From assembly GCA_046594915.1 (NCBI GenBank), contig JBKJRC010000014.1, positions 146,653-210,652 of the forward strand: a stretch of DNA of 64,000 bases, given 5' to 3'. The notes beneath the pieces are model-generated. The model was not told the DNA's origin, did no database searches, and worked only from the letters and a program-made list of their open reading frames with translations. The position numbers and the translations under genes were made by a program. The DNA is from Methylotenera_A sp046594915. GTDB taxonomy: Bacteria > Pseudomonadota > Gammaproteobacteria > Burkholderiales > Methylophilaceae. Of this stretch, positions 8,908-16,443 are shown one piece after another; position 1 is the stretch's first letter, and every line of letters begins with the position of its first letter.

Positions 8908-8951
8908 GCGGCTTTCGGGGTAAGTAACCACTTCGAAAGCCGCTTTTTTTT
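8908..8951 (+). terminator. Intrinsic terminator after tRNA-Met
   Basis: The ten-base stem GCGGCTTTCG/CGAAAGCCGC (8908-8917 with 8934-8943) is followed by eight T residues. It is a very strong terminator at the core/accessory border. Confidence 0.93.
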
Positions 8952-9125
8952 ATCTACAAGTAGACATCTAGATAGACAAATACTACCTATTTGCGTTCTC
9001 TATCAATTCCCGATATTCTCCAAACCATGTAACAATTATTACCAAATTAAATATTTTTAGTTGACGTGGGTCTGTTTTGCTCAAAGATCACTTAAGTGAT
9101 TGATTGACCTGCGGAGGATACACAT

Positions 9126-9887
9126 ATAAAACTGCACGTCATTTCAGATCTACACAACGAATTCTCTTTGCATACACCCACTGCTGAATCAATGGCAGCC
9201 GATGTGATTGTTTTAGCTGGAGATATCTGGAAGCATGCCCGCGGCATCGGATGGGCGCGTGAGACGTGGCCAAATCATCGTATTGTTTATGTCGCTGGAA
9301 ACCACGAGTACTACGGCAAAATGAGATTGCCTACATTATCTAAATTGCACATTGCCGCCAAAGAATGCGGTGTAGATTTTCTAGATAACGATGAAGTCAT
9401 TATTGATGGTGTGCGCTTCCTGGGATGCACTTTATGGACTGACTTTGAGCTATTTGGAATGCGGAATCGCCGATGGTGCATGATTGACGCACAAAATCAC
9501 CTTAACGATTTTAGAGTTATTCATGAATCAAAAGGCCATTTCAGCCCGCTTGATTCAATACTACTGCACCGCGAATCTGTTGAATTCCTGAAAGCAAAGC
9601 TGGATACACCATTTGACGGCAAAACAGTTGTGGTGACACATCACCTACCCTCTCAGCGTTCTGTAGCATTGCGCTTCGCCGAAGATAATTTATCTGCATG
9701 CTTTGCTTCACATCTTGATTATCTGATTGATGGAAATAAAGCGCAGTTATGGATTCATGGCCATACGCATGACAATTTTGATTACGTATTCAATGGCACG
9801 CGTATTGTCTGCAATCCTCGCGGCTATGTTACATATAACAATACGGAAAACTTTGACTTTAATCCGTCATTGATTGTTGAAGTATGA
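9126..9887 (+). CDS. Calcineurin-like metallophosphoesterase, copy 1, apparent ATA start
   Basis: Reading from 9126 gives about 253 residues opening (M)KLHVISDLHNEF, so the first metal motif DLH is near residues 8-10. GDIW near 34-37, GNHEYY, THHLPS and GHTH near the C-terminus complete the two-metal phosphoesterase set. The codon at 9126 is ATA, eight bases after a perfect GGAGG (9113-9117). The in-frame stop at 9105 excludes a longer start, CTG 9132 is badly spaced, and TTG 9168 would remove motif I. Either ATA is used or a former ATG has mutated. The stop overlaps the next gene as ATGA. It probably hydrolyses a phosphodiester or nucleotide; the substrate is unknown. Confidence 0.75.
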   Translation: MKLHVISDLHNEFSLHTPTAESMAADVIVLAGDIWKHARGIGWARETWPNHRIVYVAGNHEYYGKMRLPTLSKLHIAAKECGVDFLDNDEVIIDGVRFLGCTLWTDFELFGMRNRRWCMIDAQNHLNDFRVIHESKGHFSPLDSILLHRESVEFLKAKLDTPFDGKTVVVTHHLPSQRSVALRFAEDNLSACFASHLDYLIDGNKAQLWIHGHTHDNFDYVFNGTRIVCNPRGYVTYNNTENFDFNPSLIVEV

Positions 9888-10363
9888 AAACCTTATTTCT
9901 CGACTACGACGGGGTGCTGCACCCTGCCAGCGTTTGGTTTAATCACGGTGAGATTCAGCTTGATTGCGAAGATGAGAGCCTGTACCTTTTTTGCTGGGCT
10001 CCATTGTTGGAAAGCATCCTAGATGATGAAGATCCACAAGGCCAGGTAAAAATTGTTCTTTCAACTACCTGGGGTCATCGCTACGGCTGGAAATTAGCAG
10101 CAAAACGATTAACGCCTGGCTTAGAAGCTAGAGTTATTGGCGGGACTACGGGCTACCCACAATCACGGGGCCGCCAGATTGAAATGTACGCCGAAGATGT
10201 GCGGATAGATCATCTAAATTGGATTGCGCTTGATGACGATGATTATCGTTGGCCAGAGCAACACCTTGATAAGTTGGTTAAAACTGATGAAAATTTGGGC
10301 TTACTTTGTAAGAACACGCAGCAGTTGTTAAGGCTAAAACTGCAAGAATTGTTGCTGAATTAA
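9884..10363 (+). CDS. HAD-like phosphatase, RNA-repair (Swiss Army Knife) type, copy 1
   Basis: A 159-residue HAD-fold protein. Motif I is FLDYDGVLHP near residues 5-14 (nucleophile Asp and acid/base Asp), motif II VLSTTW near 60-65 and motif IV ALDDDDYRWP near 116-125 with acidic metal ligands. It resembles the compact HAD domain known from Swiss Army Knife RNA-repair proteins, where such domains are thought to process nucleic-acid phosphate ends. It is translationally coupled to the metallophosphoesterase upstream by ATGA and is the first of four intact paralogues in the island. The substrate is inferred only. Confidence 0.8.
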   Translation: MKTLFLDYDGVLHPASVWFNHGEIQLDCEDESLYLFCWAPLLESILDDEDPQGQVKIVLSTTWGHRYGWKLAAKRLTPGLEARVIGGTTGYPQSRGRQIEMYAEDVRIDHLNWIALDDDDYRWPEQHLDKLVKTDENLGLLCKNTQQLLRLKLQELLLN

Positions 10364-10399
10364 CGCATTTCTGTAAATAAGTTGCAATGGTCAACGGGA

Positions 10400-10588
10400 T
10401 TAGCCTTCTAACTTGTGAGACTTGAGATACTGCCTGCCTTTGCTATTAACCATCCATCCAGAGGGGTATTTGGTGGAAATGTATGTGCTTAACAAAAGCT
10501 TGCGAATGTCATCAGACTGGATCGCAATCTGCTCATTGTTAGCAATGATGCGAAGTGCTTGATCTAAATTATCCGGTAGCTTTTCCAT
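10400..10588 (-). CDS. Small hypothetical protein, 62 residues
   Basis: An open frame on the strand opposite to its neighbours. The product is mixed charged and hydrophobic (LDQALRIIANNEQIAIQSDD, ending SKGRQYLKSHKLEG) without recognised motifs. It fills the gap between the first HAD gene and a possible toxin-antitoxin pair. No clear ribosome-binding site is seen, so it may not be expressed. Confidence 0.35.
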   Translation of the reverse strand: MEKLPDNLDQALRIIANNEQIAIQSDDIRKLLLSTYISTKYPSGWMVNSKGRQYLKSHKLEG

Positions 10589-10631
10589 ACCGATATTGTA
10601 ATTAAATTAGACCCATTCTGAGAGGGAATTC

Positions 10632-10865
10632 ATGATTGATTCATCGGATGCAGGTTTCGATATTGAAAAAGCTTTTGCTGCTTATTCAACCGGGGAAATG
10701 CCCAAGACAGAATTAGAAAAATTAACCGGATTATGGTTCGGGGATATTCTTCTTGAGCTGGGAAAGCGCAACCTTCCTCTTCCTCGATTTTCTTCATTTC
10801 ATACCTATACGCCAGAGCAAAAAGCGTTGTATGACAAGGTATTTATGAGTAGTAAAGATGATTGA
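10632..10865 (+). CDS. Small antitoxin-like protein ahead of a PIN-like gene
   Basis: The 77-residue product contains AYSTGEMPKTELEKLTGLWF and ILLELGKRNLPLPRF, a helix arrangement reminiscent of UPF0175-type antitoxins that pair with PIN toxins. It overlaps the PIN-like gene by eight bases. The leader (GAGAGGG, then ATGATTGATTCA) is closely echoed before the ankyrin gene at 11729. The antitoxin role is inferred from size, overlap and partner. Confidence 0.55.
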   Translation: MIDSSDAGFDIEKAFAAYSTGEMPKTELEKLTGLWFGDILLELGKRNLPLPRFSSFHTYTPEQKALYDKVFMSSKDD

Positions 10866-11496
10866 CTCACCAGAGGATATTTATCATGTTGAGAAGAAAT
10901 TAGCCCAGGAATTGGCCAGTAATGCTCTTCTTATTGCTAGGTTAAAAAATAACAAAGGCTGCGGCATGATTTTTATGCACTCAGCTCCACTTATCCAGTT
11001 AGCAAAGATCGACAAATTAAGCTTATTACTCAACTTCAATTTAAAGATGTTCATGACTCAGGAACTCTTATTTGAATCTACTGAGAAACAAGCTATTGAA
11101 AATATTCGTACTAAGAACGAAGAAGAGCTGTGTATTCTTAAGTTTGTTAGAGAAAATGAGAAGAATGGCAATCTAGTTGTTGTGAGAACATTTGTATTCA
11201 ATGCCGCGGAAAATGAACGCTTAAAATATCTTGGTTTTAATTTAAAAGGGAATGGTGAAGTCTCCGCAAATTCATTATTTTTAAACAGATCAGACTATGG
11301 CATCACTGGACCAACTTTATTGCTATATGAAGACACTGACGTTTCAGCTATGTCTAAAAATGATGACGTGTATTTTTCGACGACTTATGCGGCGTTGGTC
11401 GCTATGGAAAAAATCAATATTATTCAATCAGCCGATGCTGAATGGCAAAAGATTACTAAAACTACAATTTTTAAGGACAATCAAAAAAGTGAGTAA
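10858..11496 (+). CDS. PIN-like protein, possible degenerate toxin
   Basis: A 212-residue protein whose segment MHSAPLIQLAKIDKLSLLL (near residues 40-58) matches the first strand and helix of PIN nucleases of the DUF3368 kind, normally D-S-x-x-L-I-x-L-A. The leading catalytic aspartate is replaced by His here, so nuclease activity is doubtful. The rest has no motif I recognise. It overlaps the small gene upstream, which would fit an antitoxin/toxin pair. A second PIN-like gene at 18982 keeps the aspartate. Confidence 0.5.
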   Translation: MIDSPEDIYHVEKKLAQELASNALLIARLKNNKGCGMIFMHSAPLIQLAKIDKLSLLLNFNLKMFMTQELLFESTEKQAIENIRTKNEEELCILKFVRENEKNGNLVVVRTFVFNAAENERLKYLGFNLKGNGEVSANSLFLNRSDYGITGPTLLLYEDTDVSAMSKNDDVYFSTTYAALVAMEKINIIQSADAEWQKITKTTIFKDNQKSE

Positions 11497-11689
11497 TAAA
11501 TCAGATCCTCTAAAAAAAGGCTCAGCGATAATTGTTGAAGGAAACTTTGATTAATTTTTTCAAAAACATTTTAGAGACCAACTAGAAGCTGATTTACGTT
11601 CCAATCCTAACAAGGATGGTGGGTTTTTAAAATCCGATGATGCAAAAAGAATGAAGGTATTGAAATGGAAAAAATCGGTAAAAATATAA
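11489..11689 (+). pseudogene. C-terminal remnant of an XRE-type antitoxin
   Basis: One frame from GTG 11489 is interrupted by a single TAA at 11552 and then runs on to 11689. Its translation (VEGNFD, stop, FFQKHFRDQLEADLRSNP, ending KWKKSVKI) aligns with the C-terminal half of the XRE protein at 32537 (NFDAHYQENFRNKLENEL, ending WANASKI). The helix-turn-helix half is absent. This looks like a truncated, stop-interrupted relative of that antitoxin. Confidence 0.6.
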
Positions 11690-11728
11690 ACATTGAAAAT
11701 AAATTTAACCCATTGTTAGAGAGAAGAC

Positions 11729-12160
11729 ATGATCGACTCACCAGAAATTATTAAAATACTCATAGAAGCTGGTGTTGATATAGACACAAGGGATATGGAT
11801 GGGTACACAACGCTCATGAAAACCAAGTCTCCAGAAGTGGCTCAACTGCTCATTGATGCCGGCGCTGATGTGAGTGCTACTTTGCCACACGGCATAACCG
11901 TTTTAATGATTACAAACTCAACAGAGATTATAAGGCTGTTGGTCGATGCAGGCGCAGATATCAATGCACAAAATAGCTTTGGTCAAACCGCATTAATGCG
12001 AACTTGTTCACTAGAGAAAATTAAAACTTTAATTGACTTAGGTGCAGATCCGTACATTAAAGACAATTTTGGCGGGGATGCTTTTACTGTTTATCGCGAG
12101 TGTGATGATCAAGATGAAATTGAGCGATACCTTGAAGAGTTGAAATCTAAAAATTGTTGA
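11729..12160 (+). CDS. Short ankyrin-repeat protein
   Basis: A 143-residue protein made of about four ankyrin units with the usual pattern L-L-I-D-A-G-A-D-(I/V) (residues about 9-19, 43-50, 71-80 and 103-109). It lacks a signal peptide, so it is probably a cytoplasmic protein-binding scaffold. GAGAGAAG lies ahead of the ATG. The leader and first codons resemble those of the gene at 10632. A larger ankyrin gene lies at 34540, on the other side of the plasmid-like segment. Confidence 0.75.
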   Translation: MIDSPEIIKILIEAGVDIDTRDMDGYTTLMKTKSPEVAQLLIDAGADVSATLPHGITVLMITNSTEIIRLLVDAGADINAQNSFGQTALMRTCSLEKIKTLIDLGADPYIKDNFGGDAFTVYRECDDQDEIERYLEELKSKNC

Positions 12161-12231
12161 TTGATTTTAATATATATCATGTTCAATTTACACAAATCAT
12201 TTTATAAGTGTTTGTTTTAATTACATTTAAC

Positions 12232-12260
12232 TTGACAACAACTAGCCAAAACGCTATAAT
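12232..12260 (+). promoter_or_regulatory. Consensus sigma-70 promoter
   Basis: TTGACA (12232-12237) and TATAAT (12255-12260) match the consensus exactly at 17-base spacing. The predicted start near 12267 leads into a structured leader, not straight into a gene. Confidence 0.88.
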
Positions 12261-12266
12261 ATATAC

Positions 12267-12416
12267 TATTAATTAAGCACCGAAAAAACCAATTGAAATA
12301 CGCTATTTTTACAAATTTAATAGTACATACGATCTCAAAAGCGGATCGAAGGCCCTTGTTAGCCTAAATTTCATAATTTAGAAAACAATAGGCCACTAAT
12401 TTAGTGGCCTTTTTTA
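12267..12416 (+). ncRNA. Structured leader or small RNA with intrinsic terminator
   Basis: The roughly 150-base transcript predicted from the promoter at 12232 has three hairpins. CGATC/GATCG is at 12330-12348. A long composite stem GGCCCTTGTT (12351-12360) with AACAATAGGCC (12384-12394) encloses CTAAATT/AATTTAG. The terminator AGGCCACTAA/TTAGTGGCCT with a T run is at 12390-12416. The composite stem and the terminator share GGCC at 12391-12394, so they exclude each other, as in an attenuator. It may be a free small RNA or may control the operon starting at 12521. No known family was recognised. Confidence 0.6.
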
Positions 12417-12435
12417 TTGATGCAGAAAAGTCTCA

Positions 12436-12489
12436 ATGACAAATATTAATTACAGTGAAGTGATCGCGATCGATTTAGAAGCGACCTGA
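12436..12489 (+). pseudogene. 5' fragment of an ERI-1-like exonuclease gene
   Basis: Eighteen codons from ATG 12436 read MTNINYSEVIAIDLEAT then stop. They match the start of the exonuclease at 15431 (MPNNNYSEVIVVDLEATCW). The cysteine codon that should follow is TGA and the homology then ends just before the next gene. It is a dead remnant of the duplicated exonuclease family. Confidence 0.7.
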
Positions 12490-12520
12490 TGATGGCAATA
12501 GTCAATACAAAGGATGAAAA

Positions 12521-13321
12521 GTGATTTTACTTTTTGGTGATGTCCACGGCAATTTTGGCCACGTGCTTCCGGCGGTGATTGCTGAAAAGCCGGCCGCCAT
12601 CATTTTCTTGGGGGATCTGCAGGCGCAGAAGCCGTTAGAAAAAGAGTTGGCTAACGTGATGGGATTGACTGAGGTTTATTGGATTCCTGGCAATCACGAC
12701 ACTGACAGTAAATCTGATTACGAAAACCTGTTTAATTCGGCACTAAGCGATCGTAATTTGAATGGAAAAGTAACCGAAATTGATGGACTAAAGGTGGCTG
12801 GACTAGGTGGAGTTTTTCGCTCAGCAGTGTGGTATCCACGTGACGACCCAGAAGCGGCGCCACTTTTTGACAATTATGATGCTTATATTGAAAGCGAACT
12901 GGAAGCTGAGCGCTTTAAAGAATTCCGCCGACTTAAAAAAGCTAGCTTAGAGCCTGATGGCCTGCCCTCTCCGGCGCTGATTGGTAAAGCTCTGACGCAT
13001 AAAAGCACAATTTTTTACGAAGATTGGCTAAATCTATATGGTCAACGCGCCGATATTTTAGTCACGCATGAAGCACCTAGTTGCCATCGATATGGTTTTG
13101 TTGGGATTGATGTTTTAGCGCAGTCAATGCAGGTTAAATACAGCTTTCACGGCCATCATCACGACAGGCTCAACTATGAAAAGGACCATGAACGCCTAGG
13201 TTTTAGTGCCCACGGCGTGGGGTTTTGCGGCGTTAGTGACATGTACGGTGGAATGATCACGGCTGGGGATTTTGATGATCTTAGAATGCGCTTTAATGAA
13301 CAAAGAAGTCAGGACGAATGA
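12521..13321 (+). CDS. Calcineurin-like metallophosphoesterase, copy 2
   Basis: A 266-residue two-metal phosphoesterase: MILLFGDVHGNFGH (motif I, Asp7 and His9), FLGDLQ near residues 29-34, PGNHD near 57-61, THEAPS near 187-192 and FHGHHHDR near 209-216. It starts with GTG at 12521 after AAAGGATG. It shares the fold of copy 1 but little sequence, so the two look like separate acquisitions or old paralogues. The stop overlaps the next start (ATGATGG), coupling it to the unknown ~155-residue protein. Substrate unknown. Confidence 0.85.
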   Translation: MILLFGDVHGNFGHVLPAVIAEKPAAIIFLGDLQAQKPLEKELANVMGLTEVYWIPGNHDTDSKSDYENLFNSALSDRNLNGKVTEIDGLKVAGLGGVFRSAVWYPRDDPEAAPLFDNYDAYIESELEAERFKEFRRLKKASLEPDGLPSPALIGKALTHKSTIFYEDWLNLYGQRADILVTHEAPSCHRYGFVGIDVLAQSMQVKYSFHGHHHDRLNYEKDHERLGFSAHGVGFCGVSDMYGGMITAGDFDDLRMRFNEQRSQDE

Positions 13322-13797
13322 TGGCAGAAGAATATCCAAACTACGATGAATTATTGTCTCAGTTGAGCCCTTATATTCGAGCGAAAATCCCAGCGACGTT
13401 AGATCAAGTAATTAAATTAAACAGAAACCATTACAAGCTTCGCTTAACAAAAGATGAAGAGATTTTCGACTTACACAACAGAATCAGCCCGTACCCTGAG
13501 AAAGACATTATCGATAACTGGAATCTCATCACACTGGAAAGGCCGCGGGGGAATCTCGTTTTTTTGTTAGGCGAAGTGAGACGAAAAAATGGCTGCCCTC
13601 GTATTTCTAGCGATGTAACTGGCATTGATCTTGATCGTGGTTTTTTAACAACGATATCTGGTTCTCTTTATAAACTGGGAAACCCTAAAAATGCGCCACC
13701 TACTGAGCTAGAGCTTTACTTGGTTTGCAGAACGTTTCATTCCTGGCGATTGGGTGCTGAATTGGGTGTGCCCCTTTATATAACTCAATACCATTAG
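13318..13797 (+). CDS. Unrecognised ~155-residue family, copy 1
   Basis: A 159-residue protein I do not recognise. It aligns over its length with the genes at 13806 and 16440. Shared features are a charged helix (TLDQVIKLNRNHYKLRL, residues about 26-42), an acidic stretch ending DNWNLIT, a beta-rich centre (LLGEVRRKNGCPRI), SGSLYKLG and a C-terminal LGVP. There is no signal peptide or membrane segment. It is coupled by overlap to a metallophosphoesterase. The function is unknown; the repeated linkage to HAD, exonuclease and phosphoesterase genes suggests a partner or immunity-like role. Confidence 0.75.
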   Translation: MMAEEYPNYDELLSQLSPYIRAKIPATLDQVIKLNRNHYKLRLTKDEEIFDLHNRISPYPEKDIIDNWNLITLERPRGNLVFLLGEVRRKNGCPRISSDVTGIDLDRGFLTTISGSLYKLGNPKNAPPTELELYLVCRTFHSWRLGAELGVPLYITQYH

Positions 13798-13805
13798 AGA
13801 AAAAT

Positions 13806-14267
13806 ATGATGGATGAGCATATAAAAGATGGGAATGAAGACCAGTTGGCATCAGCGATTGAGGCATTAAGGCCTAAAAATTTGGATGACATCATACGGAA
13901 AAATCGAGATAAGCTAAAACTGCTTTTGGCTAACGAAACAGACATTCAAAATCTGCATTCAGACATTGATGCAAGCAATCCAAAGGACATCTTTGATGAC
14001 TGGAGCTTAATCGCATTTGTTACAAAGGATAAAACCTATCTGAGGTTAATCGGTGAAGCTAGAAGCTGTAAAAAGACAAAAATGACCAGCATCATTTTGA
14101 AGACCGATATGAGACAAAAAGTTGTAAGTACATTGTCTGGCAACCTTTATCAATTAGGCACACCCAATATTGGTGAGCCGGATCTCCATCAACGGATTTT
14201 TATCTGTACATTTTTGCATGATATTTGGTTAGGTCCTTCTTTTGGCGTCCCGGAATTTTTCTATTAG
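13806..14267 (+). CDS. Unrecognised ~155-residue family, copy 2
   Basis: A 153-residue paralogue of the gene just upstream, nine bases after its stop. It keeps NLDDIIRKNRDKLKLLLANE (about residues 23-42), DDWSLIAF, LIGEARSCKK, SGNLYQLG and a C-terminal FGVPEFFY. The tandem pair probably arose by duplication. The closest relative of this copy is the gene at 16440, which shares the DIIRKNR and LANE segments. Function unknown. Confidence 0.75.
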   Translation: MMDEHIKDGNEDQLASAIEALRPKNLDDIIRKNRDKLKLLLANETDIQNLHSDIDASNPKDIFDDWSLIAFVTKDKTYLRLIGEARSCKKTKMTSIILKTDMRQKVVSTLSGNLYQLGTPNIGEPDLHQRIFICTFLHDIWLGPSFGVPEFFY

Positions 14268-14310
14268 AAGATTCAATGAAAGTCGATGAATTAATTATGA
14301 AGAATGACTA

Positions 14311-14790
14311 ATGTTTGTTTTTCTGGATTTTGACGGTGTTTTACATCCATTTAATGTCAGGTTCAATGATGATTTAGAGCTGGCGCTTGAATGCAATGAA
14401 AAAAGTTTGCACCTCTTTTGTTGGGCACCGATTTTAGAAGGCATCCTAGAGGAAGTTGATCCTGAACGCCATATCAAGATCATCTTATCGACGACATGGG
14501 CTCATAGATACGGCTGGGAAGATGCCTCTAAACGACTGACACCTAACCTTGAGACAAGGGTTGTTGCTAGAACCAATGGATACAATCGGCCTAGAGGCCT
14601 TCAAATCTTGAAGTGCGTCGAAGACATGAATATTGCTGACCACCAATGGCTGGCAATTGATGATGATGATTATTTATGGCCGACACATCTACTCGATAAG
14701 TTGATCAAGACTGATGAAAATTTAGGATTATCTGAAATATCAACACAGCAGCTTTTAAGGCTAAAACTAAAAGAATTGTTGCTTCTATAA
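14311..14790 (+). CDS. HAD-like phosphatase, RNA-repair type, copy 2
   Basis: A 159-residue paralogue of the gene at 9884, of identical length. Motif I is FLDFDGVLHP (residues about 4-13), motif II ILSTTW, and the acidic motif IV IDDDDYLWP. The C-terminus (STQQLLRLKLKELLLL) is nearly that of copy 1, and nucleotide similarity continues at the 3' end. It follows the tandem unknown genes and precedes two exonucleases on the same strand. Catalytic residues look intact. Confidence 0.8.
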   Translation: MFVFLDFDGVLHPFNVRFNDDLELALECNEKSLHLFCWAPILEGILEEVDPERHIKIILSTTWAHRYGWEDASKRLTPNLETRVVARTNGYNRPRGLQILKCVEDMNIADHQWLAIDDDDYLWPTHLLDKLIKTDENLGLSEISTQQLLRLKLKELLLL

Positions 14791-14857
14791 CTATTTTTTG
14801 AAACAAATGTTGCTGAATCATTAGTTGCACTACCAAAATTGAGAGGAAAAAGTTGCA

Positions 14858-15406
14858 ATGTCAGGCAATCAATATAAAAAAGTAGTCGTGATTGATTTAG
14901 AGGCCACATGCTGGGATACACCAGAAGAAGAAACAGCAAACAAATCAGAAATAATTGAGATTGGCGTATGTGTGCTCAATTACGCCACGGGTGAGATCAC
15001 AAAACCTGCTGGTTTAATCATTAAGCCGCGCGAATCAACGATCAGCCCTTTCTGTGAAAAGCTAACATCGATCACGCAAGAAATGGTTAACGAAGGAATG
15101 AGCTTCGAGACCGGTCTGAATATATTGAAGTTTGAATATGCCGTTGGCAGCAGAGTCATTGCGGCTTTTGGCAATTATGACCAGTCAATGCTTAATCGCC
15201 AATGCGCTGATTACGGTATTAATCCGCCTTTTGGCCCGACCTACCTGAATATTTCCGCAATGGCTAAATTGAAGCTAAAAACCAGTGGCCGACTTAGTTT
15301 AGAAGAAACAATGGCTGGTTTTGGAATATCGTTTGAAGGAAGACCCCACCGCGGGGTCGATGACGCAGTGCAGGCTGCCAGAGTGTTATGGGAAATTATC
15401 AAATAG
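14858..15406 (+). CDS. ERI-1/KapD-like 3'-5' exonuclease, copy 1
   Basis: A 182-residue DEDDh-family exonuclease. Exo I is VIDLEATCW (Asp and Glu, residues about 9-17), Exo II covers AAFGNYDQSMLNRQC with its aspartate, and Exo III is PHRGVDDAVQAARV with the general-base histidine and last aspartate. The architecture matches ERI-1-type exoribonucleases, which trim structured RNA ends. AGAGGAAAAAG precedes the ATG. A tandem paralogue follows 25 bases later. Whether RNA or DNA is cut is inferred from the family. Confidence 0.88.
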   Translation: MSGNQYKKVVVIDLEATCWDTPEEETANKSEIIEIGVCVLNYATGEITKPAGLIIKPRESTISPFCEKLTSITQEMVNEGMSFETGLNILKFEYAVGSRVIAAFGNYDQSMLNRQCADYGINPPFGPTYLNISAMAKLKLKTSGRLSLEETMAGFGISFEGRPHRGVDDAVQAARVLWEIIK

Positions 15407-15430
15407 GTTTAAAAATTAAGGAAATATCGT

Positions 15431-15979
15431 ATGCCAAACAATAATTACAGTGAAGTCATCGTAGTCGATCTAGAAGCTACCTGCTGGAACACGGCAGAAG
15501 AAAAGGCTGCTAACACGTCTGAAATTATTGAGATTGGTGTTTGCGTGCTGAACGTTCTCACCGGTGAAATTACAAAGCCTGCTGGGTTAATTATAAAGCC
15601 GCAACAGTCCAAAATCAGCCCATTTTGTGAAGAGCTAACCACTATTACGCAGGCGATGGTAGATGAAGGCATGGGATTTGAAGATGCTCTCGCTATTTTA
15701 AGAACTGATTATGGCGTGGGCAACAGAATGATGGCCGCTTATGGCAATTACGATAAAACCATGCTGACACGTCAATGCGCAAATTTTGGTATTAAACCAA
15801 TGTTTGGTCCAACTTATATCAATATTTCAGCCTTGGCCACATTGAAGCTAAAAGCCAACAAACGGGTTGGGTTAAAAAGCGCGTTAAATAGATTGGGATT
15901 AAAGTTTGTTGGCACGCCTCATCGCGGGGTCGATGACGCAGTGCAGGCCGCCAGAGTACTCTGGGAACTCATCAAATGA
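15431..15979 (+). CDS. ERI-1/KapD-like 3'-5' exonuclease, copy 2
   Basis: A 182-residue tandem duplicate of the gene before it, of identical length: VVDLEATCWN (Exo I), AAYGNYDKTMLTRQC (Exo II) and PHRGVDDAVQAARVLWELIK (Exo III). The last 40 bases are very similar at DNA level, which suggests recent duplication or gene conversion. All acidic residues are present. The stop overlaps the start of the third HAD gene (ATGA), so exonuclease and HAD protein should be made together. Its 5' end is echoed by the dead fragment at 12436. Confidence 0.88.
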   Translation: MPNNNYSEVIVVDLEATCWNTAEEKAANTSEIIEIGVCVLNVLTGEITKPAGLIIKPQQSKISPFCEELTTITQAMVDEGMGFEDALAILRTDYGVGNRMMAAYGNYDKTMLTRQCANFGIKPMFGPTYINISALATLKLKANKRVGLKSALNRLGLKFVGTPHRGVDDAVQAARVLWELIK

Positions 15980-16443
15980 TTGTGTTGTTTCTGGATTTTG
16001 ATGGTGTGACGCACACTTTTTTTCCGCGAGAAGGCTTAACTGATAAGGAAAATCAGTTGTTTTACTTTCTTCCTAAGATTGAAGAAGTCTTGCGAGAATT
16101 TGCAGAGGTTAAGGTGGTGATATCAAGTTCATGGAGATTGTTGGCATATTCGCTTGATGATTTGCGTTTGAATTTTTCTGAAGACCTCCGGGAGCGCGTC
16201 ATTGGTGTAACACCAGAAATAAAGCTGAACGCACCTATTGACTGGGAAGGATGCAGGCAACGAGAGGTCGAGTTGTATTTAAGCCAAAACAAACTCGAAG
16301 GCACGCCCTGGCTGGCATTGGATGATGTAAAGGAAAACTATCTGCCTGACGCTAATTTGCTTCTTTGCAAAGACAAATTTGACGACGCTGAGGCACAGCA
16401 ACTACGAGAAATGCTAACTAAACTGCGCACTAGGGAAATATGA
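15976..16443 (+). CDS. HAD-like phosphatase, RNA-repair type, copy 3
   Basis: A 155-residue HAD protein, more diverged than copies 1 and 2. Motif I is FLDFDGVTHTFFP (residues about 5-17), motif II VISSSW and motif IV ALDDVKENYLP. A leucine-rich C-terminal helix follows (EAQQLREMLTKLR). It is coupled to the exonuclease upstream and to the unknown-family gene downstream, both by ATGA overlaps. This gives an exonuclease-exonuclease-HAD-unknown unit. Confidence 0.78.
   Translation: MIVLFLDFDGVTHTFFPREGLTDKENQLFYFLPKIEEVLREFAEVKVVISSSWRLLAYSLDDLRLNFSEDLRERVIGVTPEIKLNAPIDWEGCRQREVELYLSQNKLEGTPWLALDDVKENYLPDANLLLCKDKFDDAEAQQLREMLTKLRTREI

Noticed and set aside
12267..12416. T-box or known riboswitch
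   Set aside because: No T-box sequence or recognisable riboswitch core was found in the leader.
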